DNA of 40,552 bases from a virus: positions 1 to 40,552 of IMG/VR virus record IMGVR_UViG_3300040801_006090. The stretch is one strand, 5' to 3'. Both the position numbers and the translations under genes were made by a program. Within the stretch, counting starts at the first letter, position 1, and the number at the start of each line of letters is the position of its first letter. Under the pieces are notes generated by a model. It worked only from the letters and a program-made list of their open reading frames with translations, ran no database searches and was not told the DNA's origin. This document shows, piece after piece, positions 1-7,630 of this stretch.

Positions 1-1236
1 TTATCTTGCGAAAGTACTTTCGTGCTTACAGAGAGAGAAAATAATTCTAATAAGTTTCGTTGATGTGGCTATCACGCTTGCCTTAGTAGATTTTTTCTCT
101 TTTTCTTTTTTATTAGTGTAGTAAACATTAATCGGATGTTCGGGCCAATATTTTCTTTGAGACCTGATGATTCCTATGATTGCTGAGTAAAGAACTTTTC
201 TTGCGAATGGATTTCCTGCTTTGGTGATTCTACCGTTATATAGTGCTTTTCCTGATTGATATACAGAAGGTTCAAGACCGCAAAACGCATTGATTTGTTT
301 GTAGTTTTTAAATCTAGAGATATCACCTAGTTCAGCGATGATTTGTGATGCTGATAACTCGCCTATTCCTGGAATTGAATGGATGAACTCAAATTCTCTT
401 GGTTGTTTACCTAAATGGAGTAATCTTGCTTTTGCGTGTTCATGTTGTTCAAGTAAGGTTTTAAGTAGATAAATCGTTTGTCCTAAGTTTTCAACTTCAT
501 TACTGTGTTTTGATACTCCGGGATATGAATCTTTAGATATACCTTTTAGCTTGATTGCTTCTTTGGTTAATCGTTTTGTGTATTTACGATCAAATGTCAT
601 ATTTAGGATATTCGCGATTCGGTCTACTCTAGTTGTTTGGATATATTCACTATGAGGTAAATACTCAAATAGTGTAATGTACTTGAAACTGTATTTGTTA
701 TTTTTATCAGAGTAGTATTTCTCGTGTTCAGGTACACATATGTCTAATAATCTTGTATATCGATTCTTAATCGCTGTTAAAGCTTTTTCGATACTCAAGT
801 ATTGTCTGTTTGCTGCTTGTAAATCATCATACAATGTTCTATTTTTAATCGCATTACTTTTGATATCTTCTTTGTAATACGCTTCGACAATCTTGACACA
901 ATCCAATTTGTCTGTCTTGGTTCTTCTAAATGTTGTTGAACTTTTGTTGATTAAGTTGGGATTTACTACAATTACTTCGTAACCCTGTTCTAAGAAATAC
1001 CTCATCACTGGATAATGATAAATACTTGTTGATTCCATTACGATTGCTAAGTCGTTCTTATTAATGTTCTCCTCCTTTATAAATTGATCAATTCTTCTAA
1101 AATTACTAAGTGTATGTTCATGCTCAATTGGCTCCAAAAATGAAACACCTGGTATTGATTGAATATAAAACATACTCTTTCCTTTGGCTATATCAATAGC
1201 CATGACATAGAACTTCTTGTTCTTATAATCATACAT
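1..1236 (-). CDS. IS110-family transposase
   Basis: A 411-residue transposase that moves its element by bridge-RNA-guided recombination with a DEDD RuvC-like domain and a C-terminal serine domain. The N-terminal DEDD part shows a first Asp in VMAIDIAKG (D15), a Glu in VMESTSIY and the paired Asp in KTDKLDC. The C-terminal Transposase_20 part carries the helix-hairpin-helix-like signature IPGIGELSASQIIAELGD followed by FCGLEPSVYQSG. A strong ribosome site (GGAAAGGAG) lies just upstream of the start on the minus strand. The gene ends at the first base of the window, so the right end of the element is not seen. The long structured leader upstream fits the IS110 group rather than the IS1111 group. 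Family assignment is confident. Confidence 0.93.
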   Translation of the reverse strand: MYDYKNKKFYVMAIDIAKGKSMFYIQSIPGVSFLEPIEHEHTLSNFRRIDQFIKEENINKNDLAIVMESTSIYHYPVMRYFLEQGYEVIVVNPNLINKSSTTFRRTKTDKLDCVKIVEAYYKEDIKSNAIKNRTLYDDLQAANRQYLSIEKALTAIKNRYTRLLDICVPEHEKYYSDKNNKYSFKYITLFEYLPHSEYIQTTRVDRIANILNMTFDRKYTKRLTKEAIKLKGISKDSYPGVSKHSNEVENLGQTIYLLKTLLEQHEHAKARLLHLGKQPREFEFIHSIPGIGELSASQIIAELGDISRFKNYKQINAFCGLEPSVYQSGKALYNGRITKAGNPFARKVLYSAIIGIIRSQRKYWPEHPINVYYTNKKEKEKKSTKASVIATSTKLIRIIFSLCKHESTFAR

Positions 1237-1253
1237 CTCTTTCTCCTTTCCTC

Positions 1254-1448
1254 GCCTAAGTCTTATACATCTTTCCTCTCCCAGTCATGCCTGTTAAATG
1301 AGTTTCTCTTTGTAAATAGATTACCCAGCTTTCTCTAATTGGAATAAAAGAAAAAGTATAAGTTTGTCTCTCACAAGAGTGGATTCAAAGACCCTTGATA
1401 TAATACGACATAACTTAGACTTGTTTCTTTGATAGGATTGACTCCTAT
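1254..1448 (-). ncRNA. Putative IS110 bridge RNA in the transposase leader
   Basis: The roughly 300 bases between the transposase start and the next gene hold no ORF but do hold nested complementarity on the minus strand. The stretch at 1410-1420 (ATAACTTAGAC) can pair with 1254-1266 (GCCTAAGTCTTAT), closing a domain. A perfect hairpin ATAGGA/TCCTAT lies at 1432-1448 and a small CTC/GAG hairpin near 1364-1379. IS110-group elements are known to express a bridge RNA from this position. Exact ends and the target- and donor-binding loops cannot be fixed without the right end and a target comparison. Confidence 0.5.
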
Positions 1449-1510
1449 ATAAAAAGTATACACTAGAAGATCTCTTATGTTAAAATCTATATGTATACTT
1501 ATATCTTACA

Positions 1511-1519
1511 TGATATAAT
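1511..1519 (+). promoter_or_regulatory. Extended -10 promoter of the serine protease gene
   Basis: TGATATAAT matches the TGnTATAAT extended -10 element. It sits 22 bases before the chosen ATG at 1542 and just before a GGAAGGAG ribosome site at 1526-1533. No good -35 is needed for this promoter class. Confidence 0.6.
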
Positions 1520-1541
1520 ATATTTGGAAGGAGTTGTATAT

Positions 1542-2453
1542 ATGTCAAAATGGAATGATTTAATTACAAAAAGGAATGAATATGAGAGAGATTTTCGAAA
1601 GGAATTTCTAGAGAAAATGAACAATGAAACTGGTAGAGATATAATTGTTCACTATTCTACATGGCAAAGTAAAAGTGCACCTGGGAGTTTGTTATCGATT
1701 TCACAGGATGATAGAATTTCTTTTCAAAGTGCTATTGATGGATTGAATGGGGATTGTGAGGAACTTGATTTAATACTTCATACTCCTGGAGGGGATATTC
1801 AGGCGACAAAGATGATTGTACATGCATTAAGGAAAAGATATAAGCATATTAGAGTGATTGTACCAATAACCGCTATGTCAGCAGGAACAATGATTGCTTT
1901 GTCTGCAGATGAAATAATTCTTACGGATAGTTCAAACTTAGGTCCAATTGATCCGCAAATTTACTTAAAATCTATCGATTCATTTATTCCAGCTAATGAA
2001 ATTGATAATGTAGTAAATAATGCTAAGAAAGAGATTGCATCAAAGAAGAACATCAATTATTGGGGATTTGAATTGAATAAATATCCAGCTGCTATTCATC
2101 AAATGTGTTTGAATACTATTAAGCAATCAAAATTAATGACAAGAGAGTGGTTAAAAAATGGAATGCTTAGAGGAGAAAAAAATGCTGAGCAAAGTGCAAT
2201 TGATATTGAGAAATATTTCTCAAATTATCAGAATCATTTAACACATGGTAATCATTTAACTTATGACGAGTTAACGAGTGCATTACCTAGATTAAAAATA
2301 AGTTTAGCCGATAAAGAATTGTCCGATCTGATATATGGTGTGTTTTATGCGTATGATATTTTCGCTATGAGTGTTCCACAAATGGTAAAAGTTACAGAAA
2401 ATCACAAAATGGTTGGAAGATTGAAGTTGTTTAATGGTTTACCAGTTAAGTAA
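1542..2453 (+). CDS. SDH_sah/SppA-type serine protease
   Basis: A 303-residue protein of the ClpP/crotonase-fold serine proteases (SDH_sah, often called serine dehydrogenase proteinase). The diagnostic block runs from LILHTPGGDI (glycine-rich oxyanion turn) to ITAMSAGTMIALSADEI, where the Ser of MSAGT is the expected nucleophile, and on to SNLGPIDPQI. No signal peptide or membrane helix is evident, so it is probably cytosolic. The start at 1542 is preferred over an in-frame codon 51 bases upstream because GGAAGGAG lies 8 bases before it. It is probably host chromosome next to the prophage end. Its substrate is unknown; such proteases are sometimes phage or membrane-stress associated. Confidence 0.85.
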   Translation: MSKWNDLITKRNEYERDFRKEFLEKMNNETGRDIIVHYSTWQSKSAPGSLLSISQDDRISFQSAIDGLNGDCEELDLILHTPGGDIQATKMIVHALRKRYKHIRVIVPITAMSAGTMIALSADEIILTDSSNLGPIDPQIYLKSIDSFIPANEIDNVVNNAKKEIASKKNINYWGFELNKYPAAIHQMCLNTIKQSKLMTREWLKNGMLRGEKNAEQSAIDIEKYFSNYQNHLTHGNHLTYDELTSALPRLKISLADKELSDLIYGVFYAYDIFAMSVPQMVKVTENHKMVGRLKLFNGLPVK

Positions 2454-2459
2454 AAACAT

Positions 2460-2487
2460 TTGATTAATAATGAATTATGTGTATAAT
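2460..2487 (+). promoter_or_regulatory. Promoter of the 59-residue orphan
   Basis: TTGATT (2460-2465) and TATAAT (2482-2487) are separated by 16 bases and lie 19 bases before the ATG at 2507. Both boxes are close to the sigma-A consensus. Confidence 0.6.
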
Positions 2488-2506
2488 TTAAATATGAGGT
2501 GAAAGT

Positions 2507-2686
2507 ATGGAAAAAAAACAAGACATTATTGAAAAAATTGATTTGAATATTGTTGAGGAAATGCTAAACACTAAGATTACAATTGAAGAGTTTTCTAAAA
2601 ACAGAGAATCTGTTGAACAAGAGCTTAAGAATCAATATGGTGATGGAACTGAACCAAATACAGGTGAAGCTACTTTTTACTTTTAA
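2507..2686 (+). CDS. Small acidic hypothetical protein (59 aa)
   Basis: An unannotated short gene starting MEKKQDIIEKIDLN and ending in an aromatic tail (ATFYF). It has a GAGGTGAAAG ribosome site with good spacing, its own consensus-like promoter and a terminator 10 bases after the stop, so it is very likely expressed as a single-gene unit. The sequence is charged and mostly predicted helical, with no cysteines or membrane segment. I do not recognise a family. It sits between the protease gene and the prophage left end, so it could be host or the outermost phage-side gene. Confidence 0.6.
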   Translation: MEKKQDIIEKIDLNIVEEMLNTKITIEEFSKNRESVEQELKNQYGDGTEPNTGEATFYF

Positions 2687-2695
2687 AAATATGAT

Positions 2696-2728
2696 AAGGC
2701 AACTATATTATTTAGTTGCCTTTTTGTT
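2696..2728 (+). terminator. Rho-independent terminator after the 59-aa gene
   Basis: GGCAACTA (2698-2705) pairs with TAGTTGCC (2713-2720), followed by five T residues. This is a clean 8-bp stem with a 7-base loop. Confidence 0.85.
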
Positions 2729-2829
2729 TGCAAAATAAAAAGACCACCTCTCGGTGGCCTAAGGAAGGGGATGTGTGAATAATAATATATTCACCATGCT
2801 ATGTAAGGGATAAGTTGCGACTATGTCGC
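2729..2829 (-). ncRNA. Candidate small RNA at the prophage left end
   Basis: On the minus strand a promoter-like pair TTGTCA/TATATT (2864-2859 and 2841-2836, spacing 17) is followed by three hairpins. These are TGCGAC-TAT-GTCGCA (2816-2830), GTGAATA/TATTCAC (2775-2794) and an intrinsic terminator GGCCACC/GGTGGTC (2741-2760) with a T-rich tail at 2731-2740. No ORF fits inside. The expected start at about 2829 coincides with the first hairpin. The terminator must also serve the recombinase operon that ends at 2877, so the RNA could equally be a processed 3' end of that transcript. Confidence 0.45.
2735..2760 (-). terminator. Terminator of the minus-strand recombinase operon or small RNA
   Basis: Read on the minus strand, GGCCACC-GAGA-GGTGGTC carries one A-C mismatch and is followed by TTTTTATTTT. 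Confidence 0.75.
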
Positions 2830-2876
2830 ACCTTTAATATAACACTTTTTAAAAGTTTTGACAAACGCTATGAGCA

Positions 2877-4508
2877 TTATTTTAAAATGATTCTTGCTGA
2901 GTTCTTGTGAATGGTTTTTCTTATCATGTAATCTGTTTTAATGTTGAAGAATGTTTTCTTTATTTTGTGGTTGGTTGATTCAAATGGATCAAATATGAAA
3001 TCTATATTATTTCGATTATGGATTACGATTCTATCAAAGTACCTTAGGGTTTCTAAAGGAGTAGTGACATTCTTAAAAATGCTTTTTATTTTTGTGTAAG
3101 CTTGAATTGGTTCATGAGAAGTTAGTGATTTATTGTTATCCTGAACTAATTTTGATTGTAGTCTTTTCTTTTCAGTTATAAGAGATTTCTTTATTTCTAT
3201 GTCTAGTTCGTTATCTGAAATGATAAACTCTGAAATTCTTTGATTATTTTGCTCTAATTTGGCCGTTGTTTGCATGATTTCATCATGTAGGCCTAATACT
3301 TCATTATGTGTTTCTAGTTCCTTAGAAAGGGAATTTAGGAACACTTTTTTATTTTTGACTAAAGTACTTATAACTTTGGAAGAAATTTCATTAAATAGTT
3401 CAACTGGTATTGCATCATTCTTACATGATTTCTTATTTTTATTTGACGAACACACTAGAAGTCTTTTTTCATATGGCTTTCCTTTGTGATTAATTCGATG
3501 TGTATAGTACTTACCACAATCAGGACATATGAGAAGATTAGCATACTCAGTTTTCTGTAGCTTTTTATTAAGTTTTGTACTATCAAGTGTGTTGTTAAAT
3601 TTTAACATTTTATGTTTTTTGATTTTTTGAACCGAATCGAACTGCTCTTGCTTTATGATTCCAGGATGCGAATTAGTTATATAGTATTGTGGTTTTATAC
3701 CATCACTCCGAACTTTAATTTTAGACCCCACTTTTTTAACATGTCTCTTTTGAAGTAGGGCATTACCTGTGTACTTCTCATTATCTAATATTCTAGATAT
3801 TGCCATTTCATAATAATCAACATTTCCTGTTTTAGTTTTATATCCTTGTAGATTTAGGAGTTTTGCTATTTCAGTTAAAGAATAATTGTTTTCATATAGA
3901 TTAAAGATTTCTTTAACGATTAATGACTCTTCAGTATTTATTATTATGTTGTTATCTTCATCTCTTTCATAACCGAGTAACTTTGATGTGTTCATTGGAG
4001 TTACTCCGTTAGTGAATCGCCTTTGATAACTCATTTTAATGTTTTCACTAATGACTCGTGATTCTTCCTGGGCCATTCCTGCAATTACACTTATTACAAA
4101 CTCTATCTTTGGATCCATTGATGATATGTTTTCTGTTTCGAACCATACTTCAGTTCCATATTCTTTTAGTAGTGATATTGATGATAGACAATCCACTGTG
4201 TTTCTTGCGAACCTAGATATCGATTTAGTGATTATCATATCAAGACTTCCAGTTTCAGCTAACTGTAGCATCATTTTAAACTGATCTCGATAATCAATAG
4301 ATGTACCACTTTCACCCTGGTCTATGAAAACACCCATAAAATTATAGTTTTTATTATCGTGTATCAGTTTGGAGTAGTGTTCTATTTGTGATTCAATGGA
4401 TGTTTTTTGCTTTTCTTGTAATGTTGATACTCTAGCATAGGCACATACATTCTTTTTACGATTTACTTTTTCATATGTTTTTAGATCAAGAATTTCAACT
4501 ACATTCAT
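2877..4508 (-). CDS. Large serine recombinase, second of a pair
   Basis: A 543-residue serine integrase-type recombinase. The N-terminal resolvase domain has CAYARVST with nucleophile Ser28 and the SRFARNT block. It is followed by a recombinase domain (about 165-290), a zinc ribbon (CPDCGKYY ... CSSNKNKKSC, about 325-370) and a coiled-coil-rich C terminus. All catalytic landmarks are present, so it should be active. Its start codon overlaps the stop of the upstream recombinase by 4 bases (ATGA), implying translational coupling. It sits at the prophage end on the strand opposite the structural genes, as an integrase usually does. Which member of the pair integrates and which, if either, excises or assists cannot be told from sequence alone. 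Confidence 0.93.
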   Translation of the reverse strand: MNVVEILDLKTYEKVNRKKNVCAYARVSTLQEKQKTSIESQIEHYSKLIHDNKNYNFMGVFIDQGESGTSIDYRDQFKMMLQLAETGSLDMIITKSISRFARNTVDCLSSISLLKEYGTEVWFETENISSMDPKIEFVISVIAGMAQEESRVISENIKMSYQRRFTNGVTPMNTSKLLGYERDEDNNIIINTEESLIVKEIFNLYENNYSLTEIAKLLNLQGYKTKTGNVDYYEMAISRILDNEKYTGNALLQKRHVKKVGSKIKVRSDGIKPQYYITNSHPGIIKQEQFDSVQKIKKHKMLKFNNTLDSTKLNKKLQKTEYANLLICPDCGKYYTHRINHKGKPYEKRLLVCSSNKNKKSCKNDAIPVELFNEISSKVISTLVKNKKVFLNSLSKELETHNEVLGLHDEIMQTTAKLEQNNQRISEFIISDNELDIEIKKSLITEKKRLQSKLVQDNNKSLTSHEPIQAYTKIKSIFKNVTTPLETLRYFDRIVIHNRNNIDFIFDPFESTNHKIKKTFFNIKTDYMIRKTIHKNSARIILK

Positions 4509-6205
4509 ACATTATCACCTAGTTTCACAACTTTATATTTTATGTTTTTATATACTTTATCACTAATTACTTCACTGTTGATTATTTGTGGTAGGTTTGT
4601 GATCTTCTGAATATGCTTACTGATTTCCTTTTTTGACAAAGGTGTATCACTCATTACAAAGATAACTTCTTGTTGGTTAATTGAGATAACAGTTTTATAT
4701 ATTGATGTAAGAACGTTTTTGTTAAGAGAAGAATAGGTGCTTAGAAATTCCTTGATTTTCTCAATTCTATGCTCATTGTGATGATTGTTTGCGATTTGCT
4801 CATTATTTTTATCAAGTTGCTCGTTGAGTTCCTTTAATAGTTCTTTCTTCTGGTTATAAACTTCTCGATAGAAATTTGTGTTCTCTTTCATCGATGCAAC
4901 ATTGATATCGATAATTTCTCTCAAATCACTCTCTGTACTTTGAATTTTCCTTTGAAGTGATTTTACTTCTTTCTGGATATCTGATTTATCAAGGTTCATT
5001 TGAACGAGTTTAATTACATCATTTACAATACTAGGATTATTTAAGTTGAGTTTCTTAATTGAATCTATCACAGCTGATTCAAGTGCACTGTTATCGGTTG
5101 CCTTGTTTTCACATGTACTTGCATCTTTGTATCTGTTTTTACACGATAGAACAACTCTTTGATTATCTTTTCCATAATTATAATAGTGTCTATTCATTAC
5201 CTTTCCACAGTGACTGCAGTATACCATGCCACTTAATGCATATTTATTACCATAATTTGAGCTAGGTCTTTTCTTAGCTCTTTTCTTTTTTAGTTCCTGA
5301 ACTAGCTGAAATGTCTTTCTAGGGATTATAGGTTCATGATTGTTTTTGATGTAATACATTGGTGCATGTCCGTTATTCTTCACTGATTTGTGAGTTAAGT
5401 AATCAACAATTACTCGTTTTTGCAAAACTGCATCACCACAGTATTTCTCATTGGTTATTATGTTATATATTGATGATGGTTTCCAGTATACTACATTCCG
5501 TCCATTCTTAATGTTATTCTCTGTTAGAAATGTTGCGATTGCATTTGCAGACATTCCGGAAATGTACATATCATAAATCTTTTTAACTGTTTCAGCTTGT
5601 TCTGGATTAATGATAATCTTTCCTTCTTCATCTTTGTCGTAACCAAGGAATCTGTTTGTGTTGATTTTGACTTTACCTTCTTTGTATCTTTTTCGAACTC
5701 CCCACTTGACATTCTCGCTAATGTTCCTTGATTCCTCCTGGGCAATTGAAGAGAAGATTGTTAGTAGAAAGTCTACTTTTGTATCGAGAGAAGAGATGTT
5801 TTCTTTTTCGAAGAAGACTTCGACATTGATATTCCTTAACTCTCTTATCACTGTTAACGTATCCACAGTGTTTCTTGCGAATCTTGATAATGACTTAGTT
5901 AAGATTAAATCAATCTTTCCATCTTTAGCATCTTCAATCATCTTTGAAAATTGTGCTCTCTTTTTAATGCTTGTACCTGATATTCCTTCATCTGCATATA
6001 ATCCCACAAAGTCCCATTCCATTTTAGAACGAATCTTTTTCTCGTATTCAGTTTTCTGAACGTTGAATGAGTTTAATTGATCCTCAGTATCTGTTGATAC
6101 CCTAGCGTAAGCACAAACACGTTTGTTCCTTTCGAGTATTGGTATTTTATCTTCTAATAAAAACACCTGGGTTGGTTCAATAACGGTTATTGTTTTTTGA
6201 TTCAT
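4505..6205 (-). CDS. Large serine recombinase, first of a pair
   Basis: A 566-residue serine recombinase with nucleophile Ser37 in CAYARVSTD, the SRFARNTVDTL block, a recombinase domain (about 180-300), a zinc ribbon (CSHCGKVMN ... SCKNRYKDASTC) and a coiled coil (about 400-480). The start has AAGGAGGT at ideal spacing. It heads a two-gene operon with the 543-residue recombinase. The two proteins are clearly homologous but diverged, so they are probably not a recent duplication. The arrangement resembles the ccrA-ccrB pair of staphylococcal cassettes and some phages with double large serine recombinases. It is a likely integrase. Confidence 0.93.
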   Translation of the reverse strand: MNQKTITVIEPTQVFLLEDKIPILERNKRVCAYARVSTDTEDQLNSFNVQKTEYEKKIRSKMEWDFVGLYADEGISGTSIKKRAQFSKMIEDAKDGKIDLILTKSLSRFARNTVDTLTVIRELRNINVEVFFEKENISSLDTKVDFLLTIFSSIAQEESRNISENVKWGVRKRYKEGKVKINTNRFLGYDKDEEGKIIINPEQAETVKKIYDMYISGMSANAIATFLTENNIKNGRNVVYWKPSSIYNIITNEKYCGDAVLQKRVIVDYLTHKSVKNNGHAPMYYIKNNHEPIIPRKTFQLVQELKKKRAKKRPSSNYGNKYALSGMVYCSHCGKVMNRHYYNYGKDNQRVVLSCKNRYKDASTCENKATDNSALESAVIDSIKKLNLNNPSIVNDVIKLVQMNLDKSDIQKEVKSLQRKIQSTESDLREIIDINVASMKENTNFYREVYNQKKELLKELNEQLDKNNEQIANNHHNEHRIEKIKEFLSTYSSLNKNVLTSIYKTVISINQQEVIFVMSDTPLSKKEISKHIQKITNLPQIINSEVISDKVYKNIKYKVVKLGDNV

Positions 6206-6266
6206 GTTTTACCTCCTTATCCTTTCAGTACATATATCACTCAAAAAGCAACTAATAGCAAGGTAA

Positions 6267-6413
6267 TTAGTCGCTGTTTATTTCTTTTTCTAAATCGTAT
6301 TCTTTTAATAAACTAGATAATGATTCATACCATTCTACTCCAGTAATGAATCCGTTTTTGTATAAATCATCTAGTATTTTCTTCTTTTCTTGAAATTCAG
6401 TGTTATTTTCCAT
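6267..6413 (-). CDS. SHOCT-like microprotein (48 aa)
   Basis: A short gene with a GGAG ribosome site six bases before its ATG. The product contains ILDDLYKNGFITGVEWYESL, which fits the SHOCT pattern (helix, Lys/Asn-Gly turn, I-T, acidic helix, LL). SHOCT units are short oligomerisation or partner-binding helices found at protein ends and in tiny phage proteins. It lies between the repressor and the serine recombinases on the same strand. It could modulate either; nothing in the sequence says which. The terminator just upstream (6438-6459) suggests limited read-through from the repressor promoter. Confidence 0.55.
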   Translation of the reverse strand: MENNTEFQEKKKILDDLYKNGFITGVEWYESLSSLLKEYDLEKEINSD

Positions 6414-6430
6414 ATTAGTCTCCAATCAAA

Positions 6431-6466
6431 TAAAAAAGAGTCGCTATAGAAAGCGACTCCTTTTTG
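6431..6466. terminator. Bidirectional terminator downstream of the repressor
   Basis: GAGTCGCT (6438-6445) pairs with AGCGACTC (6452-6459). T-runs flank it on both strands (TTTTT at 6461-6465; A-run at 6432-6437), so it can stop transcription in either direction, most obviously that of the repressor gene. Confidence 0.8.
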
Positions 6467-6536
6467 AAAGGATACTGAATTACACAAAGATTTTTGAACC
6501 ACCGAAAGAGATTATAGCATAGTAAAAATATCTTGT

Positions 6537-7151
6537 CTAATGCTCTGAGTGTGTATTGAAGAAAGTTGGAACTTGCATATGCTTTTTTAACTCTCCCATT
6601 AGTACACCTTTAAATAATAGATTCTCTGCATGAACCTTATTGAAATACTTAGGTACATTATTAATATAGAAATGCCCACCACCAGTATTCTTAAAATACA
6701 CTTTTGAGATATACGTTTTATCATAATAATCAAATAACATTACATGATCATCTGCATTTCTTATTGTTTTCCAAAAAAACTGAATGGTTTTCTCGTCCTT
6801 CTTATAACAGATAACATCATCATGAACAGTAGATAACGTAAAAGGCATAACTTCCTTTACACAGTGTTCATCTTTTTCAAATGAACGAAACATTAAAATG
6901 TTATCATTTCTTAATGAAAATGGATTAGATACTATAACGTCCAGAGATACGTTGTAAAAACCACTGAGAGTAATTAAGTCTTTAATGCTTATTTCTCGTT
7001 CACCACGTTCATAATGAACATAACCTTGTCTTGATTTACCAATAATCTTTGAAATCTCAAGAGGAGTTAATTTTAATGATTCACGAAGTCTTCTTAAATT
7101 TGTACCGATAAATAATTTATTAAAGTTTTCTGGGAAATTAAAGTTTGACAT
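6537..7151 (-). CDS. CI-like phage repressor (XRE HTH)
   Basis: A 204-residue regulator. Residues about 14-68 form an XRE helix-turn-helix (NLRRLRESLKLTPLEISKII ... GYVHYERGERE) with the usual conserved tail SLDVIV. The C-terminal half is beta-rich (FYINNVPKYF, LLFKGVLMGEL) and could be a degenerate S24-like dimerisation domain, but I see no Ser-Lys catalytic pair or cleavage site. Self-cleavage is therefore not supported. The start at 7151 was chosen for the GGAGGT ribosome site; an in-frame upstream start would run into the operator. It is transcribed divergently from the early genes, over a palindromic operator, which is typical of lysogeny control. Confidence 0.85.
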   Translation of the reverse strand: MSNFNFPENFNKLFIGTNLRRLRESLKLTPLEISKIIGKSRQGYVHYERGEREISIKDLITLSGFYNVSLDVIVSNPFSLRNDNILMFRSFEKDEHCVKEVMPFTLSTVHDDVICYKKDEKTIQFFWKTIRNADDHVMLFDYYDKTYISKVYFKNTGGGHFYINNVPKYFNKVHAENLLFKGVLMGELKKHMQVPTFFNTHSEH

Positions 7152-7369
7152 ATATACCTCCAAAATAGTATAAAGTAATGTTGCAACAAATTGTTGCACC
7201 TATTGAGTTATTGTTAACATTAATTCAATATTAGCACGAATAAGTGTGAAAAACAACTCCATTTTGTTGCGAATTGAAAAAAGTAAGGTCAACTTATTTT
7301 CAAGACTTTCATTTTAATATACAATGGATACAGCATGCTAATTACTACGAGAGGAGGTACTGATAAATT
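7152..7369. promoter_or_regulatory. Divergent early control region
   Basis: The 218-base gap between the repressor and the Cro-like gene carries no ORF. It contains the 17-bp operator, a leftward -10 (TATACT), and AT-rich sequence with a possible rightward -10 (TACAAT near 7320) before an AGAGGAGG ribosome site. It is the genetic-switch region of the prophage. Confidence 0.6.
7182..7198. promoter_or_regulatory. Repressor operator palindrome
   Basis: TGCAACAAATTGTTGCA is a perfect 8+1+8 palindrome. It lies just upstream of the repressor's probable -10 box (TATACT on the minus strand, 7169-7174), so binding would block or autoregulate that promoter. A similar half-site, TTGTTGCG, occurs at 7264-7271 nearer the rightward promoter. 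Confidence 0.65.
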
Positions 7370-7630
7370 ATGCCTGATTTACCAAAAAAGAGAACTAACT
7401 TAGTTGTAAGAAAGTATTTAAAGGATCAAAGATCCAAATTAAATCTTACTGCAATGGATGTTTCACTAGAGTGTGAGTTATCACACAACTACTATCAACA
7501 ATTAGAAAATGGAACTCGTGGAGAAAAATTACCTGTCTCCACTCTCATTAAAATATCTGAAGTACTAGGCTTTAATCTATGTGACATTATTAAATATGAA
7601 CGTGATTATATAGAGGAAGCATATGCTTAA
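7370..7630 (+). CDS. Cro-like XRE regulator (86 aa)
   Basis: A single-domain XRE helix-turn-helix protein: RKYLKDQRSKLNLTAMDVSL followed by the recognition-helix stretch ELSHNYYQQLENG and STLIKISEVLGF. It is the first rightward gene opposite the repressor, the usual cro position. GGAGG precedes the ATG at a rather long spacing of 13 bases, so initiation may be weak. Its last 8 bases overlap the start of the tyrosine recombinase gene, so the two are coupled. An alternative role is direct control of that recombinase. Confidence 0.75.
   Translation: MPDLPKKRTNLVVRKYLKDQRSKLNLTAMDVSLECELSHNYYQQLENGTRGEKLPVSTLIKISEVLGFNLCDIIKYERDYIEEAYA

Noticed and set aside
2859-2884. Third copy of the 28-bp repeat at the prophage left end
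   Set aside because: Only AACGCTAT plus a loosely placed ATTAT match, and the TTCCGATAAT arm is absent; it is within chance for AT-rich DNA.
3259-3489. Plus-strand ORF inside the second serine recombinase, and similar antisense ORFs at 4039-4284, 5059-5265, 5658-6059 and 32662-33231
   Set aside because: They lie wholly opposite clear genes, lack ribosome sites and have no recognisable domain; they are shadows of conserved genes.
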